Positions 46,273 through 57,204 of a stretch of 64,000 nt of DNA are shown piece by piece. Positions within the stretch are counted from its first letter, which is position 1; each line of letters begins with the position of its first letter. This DNA is from Haloferula sp. BvORR071 (GTDB taxonomy: Bacteria > Verrucomicrobiota > Verrucomicrobiia > Verrucomicrobiales > Akkermansiaceae). The DNA lies in NCBI RefSeq assembly GCF_000739615.1, contig NZ_BATP01000039.1:124001-188000 (forward strand), in the 5' to 3' direction. The position numbers were made by a program, and so were the translations under genes. The notes under the pieces were generated by a model. It was not told the origin of the DNA. It was given only the letters and a program-made list of their open reading frames with translations, and searched no databases.

Positions 46273-46827
46273 TTACTCGAAGATTCCGAGCTCGTCCGCG
46301 CCGCTGCTGACGGTGCCGTATTTCAGGTTCAGCTCCAACCGGCGACGGGCGTTATCGGCTTTCAGCTTTTCGAGCGCGTCCACGCCGCGGTCGAGTTGAA
46401 AGCTGCTGTAGCGCGCCGCGATCTTCACTTGGCCGGCGAAGAGAGCACCAGTGACGATCCATGCCACGATCTGCGGCAGGAGGCCTTCCGGCAGGGCGAG
46501 CGCGAAGCAGATCAGAAGCAGGGCGGCTTGCAGGGCCACGAGCTGCAGCCACTCCCGGGCTCCGGCTTCCTCCGAGCGGACGTAGCGGTAGCCGGCGATG
46601 AGCATGAGCAGAAACTGGGGCAGGACCGCACCGACGACGGTGAGATAGCCGAAGATCGGGAGATCGCCGGCGCGAAAGCCGAAGTTGCCGCTGCCCAGCG
46701 CGGTGCCTGCCCAGAGACCGGCGCCGCCGGTCAGGAGGCCGAGGATGGTAGCCAAGCCGAAGAGGGCGGTCTTGCCGACGACCCAGGCGGTGGTGCCGAT
46801 GAGGAGATCGAGGAAGCCGGATTTCAT
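46273..46827 (-). CDS. Small membrane protein, member 2 of a family flanking katG
   Basis: A 184-residue protein with four or more membrane helices ('LFGLATILGLLTGGAGLW', 'LPIFGYLTVVGAVLPQFLLM', 'LVALQAALLLICFALALP') and the tail 'LEKLKADNARRRLELNLKYG' with GTVSSGADE, matching member 1 (both have ARR-x-x-L and GTVSS). It starts 63 bases after the katG stop on the same strand. Function unknown; co-expression with a peroxidase suggests an oxidative-stress or envelope role, which is inference. Confidence 0.65.
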   Translation of the reverse strand: MKSGFLDLLIGTTAWVVGKTALFGLATILGLLTGGAGLWAGTALGSGNFGFRAGDLPIFGYLTVVGAVLPQFLLMLIAGYRYVRSEEAGAREWLQLVALQAALLLICFALALPEGLLPQIVAWIVTGALFAGQVKIAARYSSFQLDRGVDALEKLKADNARRRLELNLKYGTVSSGADELGIFE

Positions 46828-46890
46828 AGTATGGCTATCTTGTCGCCAAGGGCGGGAAAAGGCAAGGAGACAGCATGGACGGCATAGACA

Positions 46891-49853
<2,963 letters not shown>

Positions 49854-49994
49854 CGGATCAAAAGGCGAATTACTAACGACTAAGCACTAATTTTTAGACC
49901 AGTCTGTTCTGAAGAGTGGGAAACGCGCAAGATGATACGGGGACCGCTGCAACCCCTTCAGGGTTGAATAGGTTTTCCGGGCTTACCCTGGGTA

Positions 49995-50043
49995 GGCCGC
50001 CGCGCCCTTCTTCGCTCTGCGGGCTGCGAAGGGCGCGGCGGCC
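49995..50043. repeat. REP-like hairpin with 16-bp perfect arms
   Basis: GGCCGCCGCGCCCTTC and GAAGGGCGCGGCGGCC around a 17-base loop. Outside the arms are ACCCTGGGT and AACCCTGGGCT. No T-run, so it is not a simple terminator. Confidence 0.8.
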
Positions 50044-50099
50044 AACCCTGGGCTTTAATAGGGAACGGCGTTGCCGTTCTTTGAAGGAGCGGCGGGACC

Positions 50100-50153
50100 C
50101 TCACGATGCGGCTTGTGGCCGCGGAAGTGCGACGGGCATAGACCGACGCTACA
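50100..50153 (-). repeat. Dispersed 54-bp repeat, copy 2
   Basis: Reverse complement of the copy at 10039-10092. The best-matching part is GGCCACAAGCCGCATCGTGA on the minus strand. Confidence 0.75.
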
Positions 50154-50169
50154 GGTGTTGTCTTTGCCT

Positions 50170-50634
50170 TCAGCCTTCGCCGGGCGGAAAGATCACCGCG
50201 ACGCGGTCGATGCCGTTCTTGGAAAACTCCTCCCAGTAGCGCTTCTCCAGATCCTGGGTCTGGGCGCGGCGCTGCTCCTCGCTCATCTTGGTCCAGGATT
50301 CGATGCCCACGGCTTTGGCGAGGTCGCGGTCGGCCAAGCGGATCACGAGTTCTTCCCAGAAGACCTCGTTGCGGAATTCATCGTAGCACTGCTGGTAGAA
50401 GGAGCCGTCCTGATATTCCGGGGTCAGGTGGTGGCGCTGCTTTTCTTCGTCGAAGCCGATGTGGTCGCCGTGGCCGGAGTGCTTGGCCTTTTCCAAGACC
50501 TTCTCTTCCAAGGCTTCATAGGCGGCCACGCCTTCCTCGGAGCCGGGGCGCTCGTTCCACGAGGCGACCTCAGCGGAGAGGCTGACCATCTCGACGAGGG
50601 TCGCGAGTTCTTCTTCGGTGAAGCGGAGGTGCAT
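50170..50634 (-). CDS. Hypothetical acidic helical protein
   Basis: A 154-residue protein starting MHLRFTEEELATLVEMVSLS. It is rich in Glu, Asp, Lys and His, with no membrane segment or signal and no domain I recognise. Regular segments such as 'DEFRNEVFWEELVIRLADRD' and 'EEQRRAQTQDLEKRYWEEFS' make it look like a genuine soluble protein. Codon use matches the surrounding minus-strand genes. A longer frame extends to 50874 but crosses a REP-like element, so the shorter start is used. Confidence 0.6.
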   Translation of the reverse strand: MHLRFTEEELATLVEMVSLSAEVASWNERPGSEEGVAAYEALEEKVLEKAKHSGHGDHIGFDEEKQRHHLTPEYQDGSFYQQCYDEFRNEVFWEELVIRLADRDLAKAVGIESWTKMSEEQRRAQTQDLEKRYWEEFSKNGIDRVAVIFPPGEG

Positions 50635-50701
50635 GGGCGGGGGAGAGAAACACCGGTTTTGGCGGGCCGCAAGCTCGCTCTGGGTGATGGCGGCGGAGCA
50701 A

Positions 50702-50786
50702 TAAGGAGCAGGGACATTCCTGTCCCTGTGGGTCCTGTCCCTGTGCGCCGGACCGGTGCCAGCGACAATAAGGTCGCTGCTCCTTA
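50702..50786. repeat. REP-like palindromic element
   Basis: Bounded by TAAGGAGCAG and CTGCTCCTTA, with inner dyads AGGGACA/TGTCCCT and GCGAC/GTCGC. The whole can fold into a multi-stem structure. It lies just upstream of the tRNA gene. Confidence 0.7.
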
Positions 50787-50870
50787 CCGCTGTCGCATTG
50801 GCGGATGAATCCGGGCTTGCCGGGGGCGGGTTCTTTGGGGGAAGCTTCGCGCGTCCGCAGGAAAGTGAAT

Positions 50871-50945
50871 GCACGAGTAGCTCAGCGGTAGAGCGTCCCG
50901 CTTACACCGGGATGGTCGGCGGTTCGATCCCGTCCTCGTGTACCA
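50871..50945 (+). tRNA. tRNA-Val (anticodon TAC)
   Basis: A full cloverleaf: acceptor GCACGAG (50871-50877) pairs with CTCGTGT (50935-50941) with one G-U. D arm GCTC...GAGC. Anticodon stem TCCCG/CGGGA around CTTACAC. T stem GGCGG/CCGTC with TTCGATC loop. The CCA end is encoded. Confidence 0.95.
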
Positions 50946-51324
50946 CCTGTTGGTTAAAGGCAGAATAAACCATCATCAATCTTCCAATCATCAAACGAAG
51001 TGTTTGGGGAGAGGTGGGCAAGCCTTTGGGGGCACGGGGGATGTGGTTGGGACGCTTGTGTGGTTGGGACGCTTGTGTGGTTGGGACGCTTGTGTGGTTG
51101 GGACGCTTGTGTGGTTGGGACGCTTGTGTGGTTGGGACGCTTGTGTGGTTGGGACGCTTGTGTGGTTGGGGCGATCTTTGTGGAAGCGGGGGAACCACGG
51201 ATGAACACGGATTTGCACGGATGAAAGGCAGGGAGGACATCCGGGCTGTGGCTTGATTGGAGGGGAAGAAGCGCGGTGTTTTGTAGTAGGTGCGGGGCAA
51301 GGAAAGGGATAGGGGCGTAGAGGT
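50946..51324. other. Intergenic region with minisatellite and stutter repeats
   Basis: No gene. From left: AAAGGCAG (50956), a stutter stretch (ATCATCAATCTTCCAATCAT, near 50972), the 17-bp minisatellite (51045-51171), and a CACGGAT stutter followed by GAAAGGCAG (51223-51231). Confidence 0.7.
51045..51171. repeat. 17-bp minisatellite, seven perfect copies plus a partial
   Basis: Unit GGTTGGGACGCTTGTGT repeated without mismatch seven times (51045-51163), then GGTTGGGG. The unit length is not a multiple of three, and reading frames through it are artefacts. Confidence 0.95.
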
Positions 51325-51687
51325 ATGGAATCCGTTGGATTGCCTCACACGCGCCAGCATCAGTCGCCGCGGCCGGAGCCTGTTTACTCCTGTCCGCGTT
51401 GTGGGCTGGCGATGAAGAATGGGGTGGTCTCCGTGCGACAGGGTGATGGCGTGGCCGAGTTGCCGGATGAGTTGGCCGAGGTGGTGATGGTTTCGGTCGG
51501 GCGGGTTCTGTCGAAGGTGGGCGCGGCGATGTCGGGAGGGTGTGGGCCGGAGTTGGATTTCGATAGGGCGGGGCAGGAGCGGATGCTGGTGGTGCCGTCC
51601 GCTTGTGTGCGGACTTCCTATCGCTGCGATTGCGGGGTGGTGGCGATTTTTCCGGTGGCGGCTTTGGATTCGCGGGGGCAGGCGTGA
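51325..51687 (+). CDS. Hypothetical small protein with zinc-ribbon-like cysteines
   Basis: A 120-residue candidate protein. Cysteines occur as 'VYSCPRCGLAMKNG' and 'SYRCDCGVVAIFPV', a plausible zinc ribbon separated by ~75 residues. No family is recognised. It ends just before the inverted-repeat element at 51707-51885. Coding status is likely but not certain, since no ribosome binding site or neighbour relation supports it. Confidence 0.45.
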   Translation: MESVGLPHTRQHQSPRPEPVYSCPRCGLAMKNGVVSVRQGDGVAELPDELAEVVMVSVGRVLSKVGAAMSGGCGPELDFDRAGQERMLVVPSACVRTSYRCDCGVVAIFPVAALDSRGQA

Positions 51688-51706
51688 TGGCGCTTCGCGC
51701 GTCTTG

Positions 51707-51885
51707 TGGAGTGCGGTGGCACGACACCGCTTTGGCTGTGGAAGCGCTTGGATTCTTCCAGTTGTGGCCCTTTCCGGCAGCGCGACCGAAGCACTTGCCG
51801 GAGAGTGTGCCCACCGCCAATCCGCGGCCGTCTAGCGCATCGTCACCAACCCGCAGCGAAAGCGGTGTCGTGCCACCGCACTCCA
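51707..51885. repeat. 179-bp element with 27-bp perfect inverted ends
   Basis: Left end 51707-51733 (starts TGGAGTGCGGTGGCACGAC) and right end 51859-51885 are exact reverse complements. The inside has no open frame of note. It resembles a miniature inverted-repeat element, but no target-site duplication is evident. Confidence 0.85.
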
Positions 51886-51897
51886 TAGGCCGCTGCT

Positions 51898-53730
51898 TTA
51901 TCCCAAGCGTTTGAGCATCGCTTCTTCCATGGCGCGTTCGACGAGGGCGGCGGCGAGGGCTTCGGTGGCGGCGTCGAGGCGTTGGACGGCGGCTTTGAGG
52001 GGATTGGGGAGGCCTTCGGCGAGGGCTTGGCGGACGGCGGTGGCGGCGGATTCGATCTCGGTGCGCTCGGCTTCTCCGACAAGATCACCACTGCTGGCCA
52101 GGGCCATTTCGACGGCGGGGAGGAGTTCCTCGGCCTTGAGCTTGGCCTCGGTGAAGATGCGCTCGGCCATGTCCTCGAAGGCGAAGTCCACGGACTCGCC
52201 GACCATCTTGCCGACGGCTTCGTCATCGACATCGACGGCAGCGCTGCGGATCTCGACGACCGTGTCCTTGCCGGTGGTCACGTCACGGGCGAGGACTTCG
52301 AGGATGCCGTTTTCGTCGATGCGGAATTGGACGCCGACGCGGGCCTGGCCCTTGGGCGCGGGCTCGAAGGGGACTTCGAAGTTGCCGAGCTCCCAATTGT
52401 CGCGGGCCATCTCGCGCTCGCCCTGGAGCACGCGCAGGCGCATGGAGCTCTGGCCGGCGGCGGCATTGGTGAACATCTCGCCGGCCTTGCAGGGGATGGT
52501 GGTGTTGCGCGGGATCAGGATGTTCATCAGACCGCCGAAGGTCTCGATGCCGAGGCTGAGCGGGGTGACGTCTAACAGGACCATCTGGCGCAGGGTGCCG
52601 CCGAGGACGCCGGCCTGGATGGTGGCGCCGAGGGCGACGGCTTCGTCGGGGTGCTGGGAGAGGTCGGGCTCGCGGCCGAAGAACTCGGCGACGGCGCGGC
52701 GCACGGCGGGGATGCGGGTGCTGCCGCCGACGAGGATGACGGCTTGCAGGTCCTCCGGCTTCACCCCGGCATCGGCGAGGGCTTGGCGGCAGCAGGTGAT
52801 GCTGCGCTCGATGAACGGCTTGATCCGCGCCTCGAAGTCGGCGCGGCTGACGATGGTTTCCAAACTACGGGATCCATCGTAGAAGGGCGCGCGGAAGGCT
52901 TCCTGCTCGGTCTCGGAGAGGCGGCACTTCATGCGCTCGGCTTCCTCGGCGAGGCGGACGCGGGCGGCGGGCTCGAGCGTGTCGAAGTCGATGCCCTCGC
53001 GGGCGCAGATGCTGCGAGCCAGCGCGGCGTCCAGGTCATCGCCGCCGAGCCGGGTATCGCCGCGGGTGGCGAGCACCTGGAAGACGCCGTCCTGCATCTC
53101 CAGCACCGAGAGGTCGAAGGTCCCGCCGCCGAGGTCATAGACCGCCACGCGCGACTTCTCGCCCAGCTTGTCGAGCCCGTAGGCAAGCGCCGCGGCGGTG
53201 GGTTCGCTGAGGATGCGCACGACCTCCAAGCCGGCGAGTTCCCCGGCGCGCTTGGTCGCGGCGCGCTGGGCGTCGTTGAAATAGGCGGGCACGGTGATCA
53301 CCGCCTTGGTGGCCTCGCGCTCCAGGCGCATCTCGGCGATCCGCTTGAGTTCCTTGAGGATCTCCGCGCTGACTTCCTCAGGACTCAGGCCCAGAACCCG
53401 CAGCCCGCCGCTGCCATCGGCGGCTCGCTCCATCGGCACGCAGAACTCGCGCTCCTCCCCGAAGCGGCGGCCCATCAAGCGCTTCACGCTGGTGACGACG
53501 CGGCCGGGGTCGGCACTGCGGCGGCGCAGGGCCTTGCGGCCGACTTCGACCGCGGTGCCCATGCTGCCACCGTTTCCGAACCACACCGCGCTCGGCGTGA
53601 TCCGCTTGCCGTCTTCATCCGCGAGGAGGATCGGGAAGCCGGATTCGACGGCCCCCACGGCGGAATTGGTGGTGCCAAGGTCGATGCCGAGAATGAGGTC
53701 GTGGGTCACCTCTGCAAAATCATCCTGCAT
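51898..53730 (-). CDS. DnaK/Hsp70-family chaperone (HscA-like length)
   Basis: A 610-residue Hsp70. The ATPase domain has '[13 protein letters not shown]' (13-25), '[20 protein letters not shown]', '[17 protein letters not shown]' and '[20 protein letters not shown]'. The substrate domain starts with '[19 protein letters not shown]' and continues through '[19 protein letters not shown]'. The C-terminus lacks EEVD or a Gly-rich tail. No dnaJ, grpE or iron-sulfur genes lie alongside, so it is a lone paralogue rather than the main dnaK locus. It is divergent from the NACHT gene. Confidence 0.88.
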   Translation of the reverse strand: MQDDFAEVTHDLILGIDLGTTNSAVGAVESGFPILLADEDGKRITPSAVWFGNGGSMGTAVEVGRKALRRRSADPGRVVTSVKRLMGRRFGEEREFCVPMERAADGSGGLRVLGLSPEEVSAEILKELKRIAEMRLEREATKAVITVPAYFNDAQRAATKRAGELAGLEVVRILSEPTAAALAYGLDKLGEKSRVAVYDLGGGTFDLSVLEMQDGVFQVLATRGDTRLGGDDLDAALARSICAREGIDFDTLEPAARVRLAEEAERMKCRLSETEQEAFRAPFYDGSRSLETIVSRADFEARIKPFIERSITCCRQALADAGVKPEDLQAVILVGGSTRIPAVRRAVAEFFGREPDLSQHPDEAVALGATIQAGVLGGTLRQMVLLDVTPLSLGIETFGGLMNILIPRNTTIPCKAGEMFTNAAAGQSSMRLRVLQGEREMARDNWELGNFEVPFEPAPKGQARVGVQFRIDENGILEVLARDVTTGKDTVVEIRSAAVDVDDEAVGKMVGESVDFAFEDMAERIFTEAKLKAEELLPAVEMALASSGDLVGEAERTEIESAATAVRQALAEGLPNPLKAAVQRLDAATEALAAALVERAMEEAMLKRLG

Positions 53731-53888
53731 GCTCTATGCGTCAACAATCGCCTCTGCTATTCAAAGAAGCATGTAAGGATAGATCCGCGAGGGTGTTGCA
53801 AAGAAAGGTTGATTTACGGCTAGATCACCGGTAGTCAGGCCTCTATGCCAATGAAGCGCTCCATCATAACAAATAACACAGGTCTAAA

Positions 53889-56624
53889 ATGAGTGAAACT
53901 TCAATGGCTATCCTGAAGACCGTTACAGCATTGGGAAAGCCAATAGCAAAATTCGGACTTGAAAAGTTTAAAAATCTTTCTGTTGTTCACCAATTTCGAC
54001 TGGAGCAAGCTCTTGAATCATCAATCGCTGAGACTTGGGATTCGTTATCAGGATTCTTTCACAGCGAAGGCATAGACTTTGCTCATCGCCAAATTATTGC
54101 AAGCGAGTGTGTTTTCGAGTTGCTGCCTTTCGCCGAAAATCCTCAATTGTTAATCGATCAATCACTAGATGGAGAGAAGCTGTTTGAGCATCTTAGAAGC
54201 AACTCGGCGTTTCCGGAAGCGATTGTCGAAAATAAACTTGAGTCGATATATCGAACCATTTTCCCTCTTGTTGCTACCATACTTTTCAGGACTTCTGTAA
54301 TTGTGGAGCAGCTTGAAAAAATGGAATTCAAGGAAGTCCTTCGGCGGTTTGACAGTCTAACTGAGCAGGTCGGGTTTGTGGTTTCAAATATTCAGCAAAT
54401 CCAACAGCGGCCACAAACTATTTCAGATGAACTCTTTGCTCGGGTCTTGAGACAGTCACTAAAGAGAGTTCTTCTAAACGTGGAAGTTACCGGACTATAT
54501 GGAGATGTTGTGCTCAAACAAGCAAAGGAAGAAATGTTTGTTCTTCCTAATATTACAACAGAAAAACCTACTAAAGAGTCGAAACGAACTCGGAGTGGAG
54601 AGCGCTCCGCAGAGACAATAGAAAACCATTTAGACTACTTTGTAGAACAAAAATCAAGGAGCATCGTTAGAGGGGGGCCTGGATCTGGGAAAAGCACCTG
54701 GAGCAGGTGGCTGCAGATTCAAACTATTAGGAAAAGTGAAATTTTAGTTTTATATGTTAAATTGAGAGCCTATGCCGACACTTCGCTTCCATTAATTGTT
54801 GACTTGGTTCGCGAATTGATTGGCCCCAATATGGCGCAAGAGATTGAAGCGGAACTAGTTTCCGAATGGGTTAGTCGTGGAAAAATTGGGCTTATATTTG
54901 ACGGTTTTGATGAGATAGCCCCAGATTCTCGAAATGATGTTGCCGAGCAGATCATCGAGATGACTGACTACAATTCATGTGGCCCGACTGTGATTACATC
55001 CAGACCGCTCAATACAGATCATTTAACTAATTTCCGCCGCTCGTGGATAGCATGGGCGATTGAGCCGTTTGATCCACCAAGGGTCGTCGACTACATCAAG
55101 AAATGGTATAATTATACTTCGGTTAAGGAAGGTGCTGACCGCGAGGTCGATGCATCTGCCCTGTTCTCTACACTACGTAGGGATCCTCATATTTCTCCCC
55201 TCACTAGCAATCCCTTAATGCTGGCGACTCTCTTGATGGTTCATCATAACGACGGAGAGCTTCCCAAAGGCCGCTCGAAACTATATGGTCGTTATATAGA
55301 TGGAATGCTGGGAATATGGGATGATAAGCAGCAAATTAACGCAGATGTGTCAGGTCTTGATCGTGAACAGAAAAAGCGAGTTCTCACTGCGCTTGCAATA
55401 GCTTTACATATCGAGAAAAGGGACGAATTCGATGAAGGAAAGACGTTAGAAGTGGTAAAAAACGCTCTCTATGAATTTGGATACGATGGGCAAGCTCATT
55501 TGGCTCTCGACAGCCTTCGAGAAAGAAGTGGTTTGATTGTGGGGCCTGGTTCTTATAGTTTCACCCACAAAAGTATTGGTGAATATTTGGTTGCCCAAGC
55601 GATAATTGATGGGAATTTGAGCTATGGGGGTGTCAAGTTGGATCGGCTTAAACTCAATCAAGAGTTGGCGAGTGATCGATGGCTTAATGTCCTCTTTTTC
55701 TGGGGTGGCTCAGCGCCAACTTCAGATGTCCAGACCTTTATAGGAGGAATCAGTATCGAACAGTCAGCAGGTTTGGTCATTGGCCTTCTTTGGGATCAAA
55801 TGGACCGATTCAAGATAGAGTGGGTTCGCGGGGTATTCGAGAAAGTAGTGTATTTTTGGGGCAATTCTGGTCAAGATTCGCTTGAGAAGGCCGGATCACG
55901 GCAATACTATGGATGGAGCTTTAATGAATGCAAAATGAGCGAGGCTAGGTGGATGAAAATCCCTGTGGCCCCTGTCAAGCATGTTTCTCTGAATGGGATT
56001 GACTCCGAAATAGCTATATCTGGATTGGTTCATAGGATTGGTATGAATTTGGATCAAATTGAGGAAATAAAATGCAGAGCTCTTTATAGTGTTCTTATTC
56101 ATGCGGCACTTCCTTGGGCTGAGAATTGCGACCTTGGGGTTTATCGCGCAAATTTTCAGCGGTGGCCTCTATGGCTCAAAAAATCTCAAGCTGCTCTCAG
56201 AATTTTAAAGGATTATTCAGGAGGATCCCCTGATCGATTGCTCCGGGAATGGGAGGATATTTGGGAGGAGAACGATGGAACGAGCGTTTTGTGGATTTCG
56301 TCAGCTTGCTTGCTTAGGGCTGAAAATGCATTGGGAAGCAAAAAGGGGGATTTCCAAATGTTCGGCAATTTGTGTTTAGAATTTCTTCGGATTCCTTGGA
56401 GCGATGAGGCGTTGGTTCTTAGTGATAAGTGGATTATGCCGGATCCAGATGAAGAAATTAAGGAAGAGGACCTTTGGACGGATATTTTTGAACATTGCTT
56501 GACATGGCTAAGTGAAGAGAATTCCGAGGTTAACGAAAATCTCGAGATGGAATCTCTGGTTGATAGTATTAAAAGCGAACTAAAACGGTTGCAAGATAAG
56601 CGTTGCGTGCTTGTTGGGAGGTGA
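53889..56624 (+). CDS. NACHT-domain STAND NTPase, candidate antiphage effector or sensor
   Basis: A 911-residue cytoplasmic protein. Residues 1-~240 are helical and unassigned. The NACHT module has Walker A GGPGSGKST (262-270), Walker B 'LIFDGFDEI' (335-343), a sensor-1-like 'TVITSRPL', then 'SNPLMLATLLMVHH' and 'YSFTHKSIGEYLVAQAI', the usual winged-helix end. The C-terminal ~320 residues (Trp-rich) show no LRR or TPR signature and may be the sensor. Base composition is plainly more AT-rich than every neighbour and codon use differs, pointing to transfer. It stands alone between a divergent chaperone gene and purine genes. Bacterial NACHT proteins include proven antiphage proteins (bNACHT, Avs). 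Confidence 0.85.
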   Translation: MSETSMAILKTVTALGKPIAKFGLEKFKNLSVVHQFRLEQALESSIAETWDSLSGFFHSEGIDFAHRQIIASECVFELLPFAENPQLLIDQSLDGEKLFEHLRSNSAFPEAIVENKLESIYRTIFPLVATILFRTSVIVEQLEKMEFKEVLRRFDSLTEQVGFVVSNIQQIQQRPQTISDELFARVLRQSLKRVLLNVEVTGLYGDVVLKQAKEEMFVLPNITTEKPTKESKRTRSGERSAETIENHLDYFVEQKSRSIVRGGPGSGKSTWSRWLQIQTIRKSEILVLYVKLRAYADTSLPLIVDLVRELIGPNMAQEIEAELVSEWVSRGKIGLIFDGFDEIAPDSRNDVAEQIIEMTDYNSCGPTVITSRPLNTDHLTNFRRSWIAWAIEPFDPPRVVDYIKKWYNYTSVKEGADREVDASALFSTLRRDPHISPLTSNPLMLATLLMVHHNDGELPKGRSKLYGRYIDGMLGIWDDKQQINADVSGLDREQKKRVLTALAIALHIEKRDEFDEGKTLEVVKNALYEFGYDGQAHLALDSLRERSGLIVGPGSYSFTHKSIGEYLVAQAIIDGNLSYGGVKLDRLKLNQELASDRWLNVLFFWGGSAPTSDVQTFIGGISIEQSAGLVIGLLWDQMDRFKIEWVRGVFEKVVYFWGNSGQDSLEKAGSRQYYGWSFNECKMSEARWMKIPVAPVKHVSLNGIDSEIAISGLVHRIGMNLDQIEEIKCRALYSVLIHAALPWAENCDLGVYRANFQRWPLWLKKSQAALRILKDYSGGSPDRLLREWEDIWEENDGTSVLWISSACLLRAENALGSKKGDFQMFGNLCLEFLRIPWSDEALVLSDKWIMPDPDEEIKEEDLWTDIFEHCLTWLSEENSEVNENLEMESLVDSIKSELKRLQDKRCVLVGR

Positions 56625-56764
56625 TTGATTTTTTTAGATTCGATGGTCGCGACAAGCTGGCCATTTATTGGTAGGTTTAGGGTTGTAGGTTGGTGAGTGA
56701 AGTTTGCTCGTCCGTCTTATCGTCTTGATTTTGTGGTGTCCTCTTGTTAAAATATCTTCGAGAA

Positions 56765-57094
56765 ATGGGAAAGCTTACGACACATGTTCTGGATTCAGTC
56801 CGTGGAACCCCAGCCGCCGGGCTGTGGTTGGAATTGCGTAGAAAGGGAGAGATATTGGTTGAGGTTGCGACCAATACTGATGGGAGGTGTGATGCGCCTT
56901 TGCTTGAGGGGGGCGAGTTTATTCCTGGAGCCTACGAACTTCGATTTAAAGTGCGTGATTACTTCTCCAAAACAGGGGTGCAATGCCCGTTTTTGGATGT
57001 TGTCCCCATCTGGTTCGAAGTGGAAAATGGGAAGAACTACCATGTGCCGCTCTTGGTTTCGCCTTATGCCTATTCGACCTACCGCGGGAGTTGA
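56765..57094 (+). CDS. uraH: 5-hydroxyisourate hydrolase
   Basis: A 109-residue transthyretin-related enzyme that hydrolyses 5-hydroxyisourate, the uricase product, to OHCU. Signature parts are 'LTTHVLDSVRGTPAAGLWLE' with the catalytic His, 'LRFKVRDYF', 'PFLDVVPIWFEV', 'YHVPLLVSPYAYSTYRGS' with the invariant C-terminal YRGS. Start at MGKLTTHVLD; the extra seven codons upstream are not conserved. It lies 140 bases after the NACHT gene and is less GC-rich than the genes that follow. Confidence 0.93.
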   Translation: MGKLTTHVLDSVRGTPAAGLWLELRRKGEILVEVATNTDGRCDAPLLEGGEFIPGAYELRFKVRDYFSKTGVQCPFLDVVPIWFEVENGKNYHVPLLVSPYAYSTYRGS

Positions 57095-57113
57095 GGAAAG
57101 GCAGAGTGCCGAG

Positions 57114-57144
57114 TGATCGGTGATCGGAGGAAAGGCGGAAGAGT
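57114..57144. repeat. Stutter repeat, intergenic copy
   Basis: GTGATCGGTGATCGGAGG continues into AAAGGCGGAAGAG. A closely similar copy lies inside allC at 57426-57462. An exact GAAAGGCAG is nearby at 57097-57105. Confidence 0.7.
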
Positions 57145-57204
57145 CCGTGGCAGAGGCGTGGATTGAGGGTGCATCCTGATCGGCCGGGGTGTTAGGTGGT
57201 GGGG

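Larger units (their letters stand above)
49854..50169. repeat. Intergenic repeat region with a long hairpin
   Basis: No gene. It contains a stutter sequence (ACTAACGACTAAGCACTAA) near 49872-49890, an AACCCCTTCAGGGTT dyad near 49960, a long hairpin at 49995-50043 and the inverted copy of the 54-bp dispersed repeat (50100-50153). Confidence 0.7.

Noticed and set aside
51045-51171. CRISPR array or replication iterons
   Set aside because: Units are directly adjacent with no spacers, no cas genes, and no replication initiator nearby.
50954-51886. Long minus-strand frame with PTTQASQPHKR-type repeats
   Set aside because: It reads through the 17-bp minisatellite and the inverted-repeat element. 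The 51-bp periodicity is a by-product of 17 x 3, and the rest has no domain.
50871-56624. Genomic island anchored at tRNA-Val containing the NACHT gene
   Set aside because: No integrase and no second copy of the tRNA 3' end was found. The DnaK-like gene between them has normal composition.
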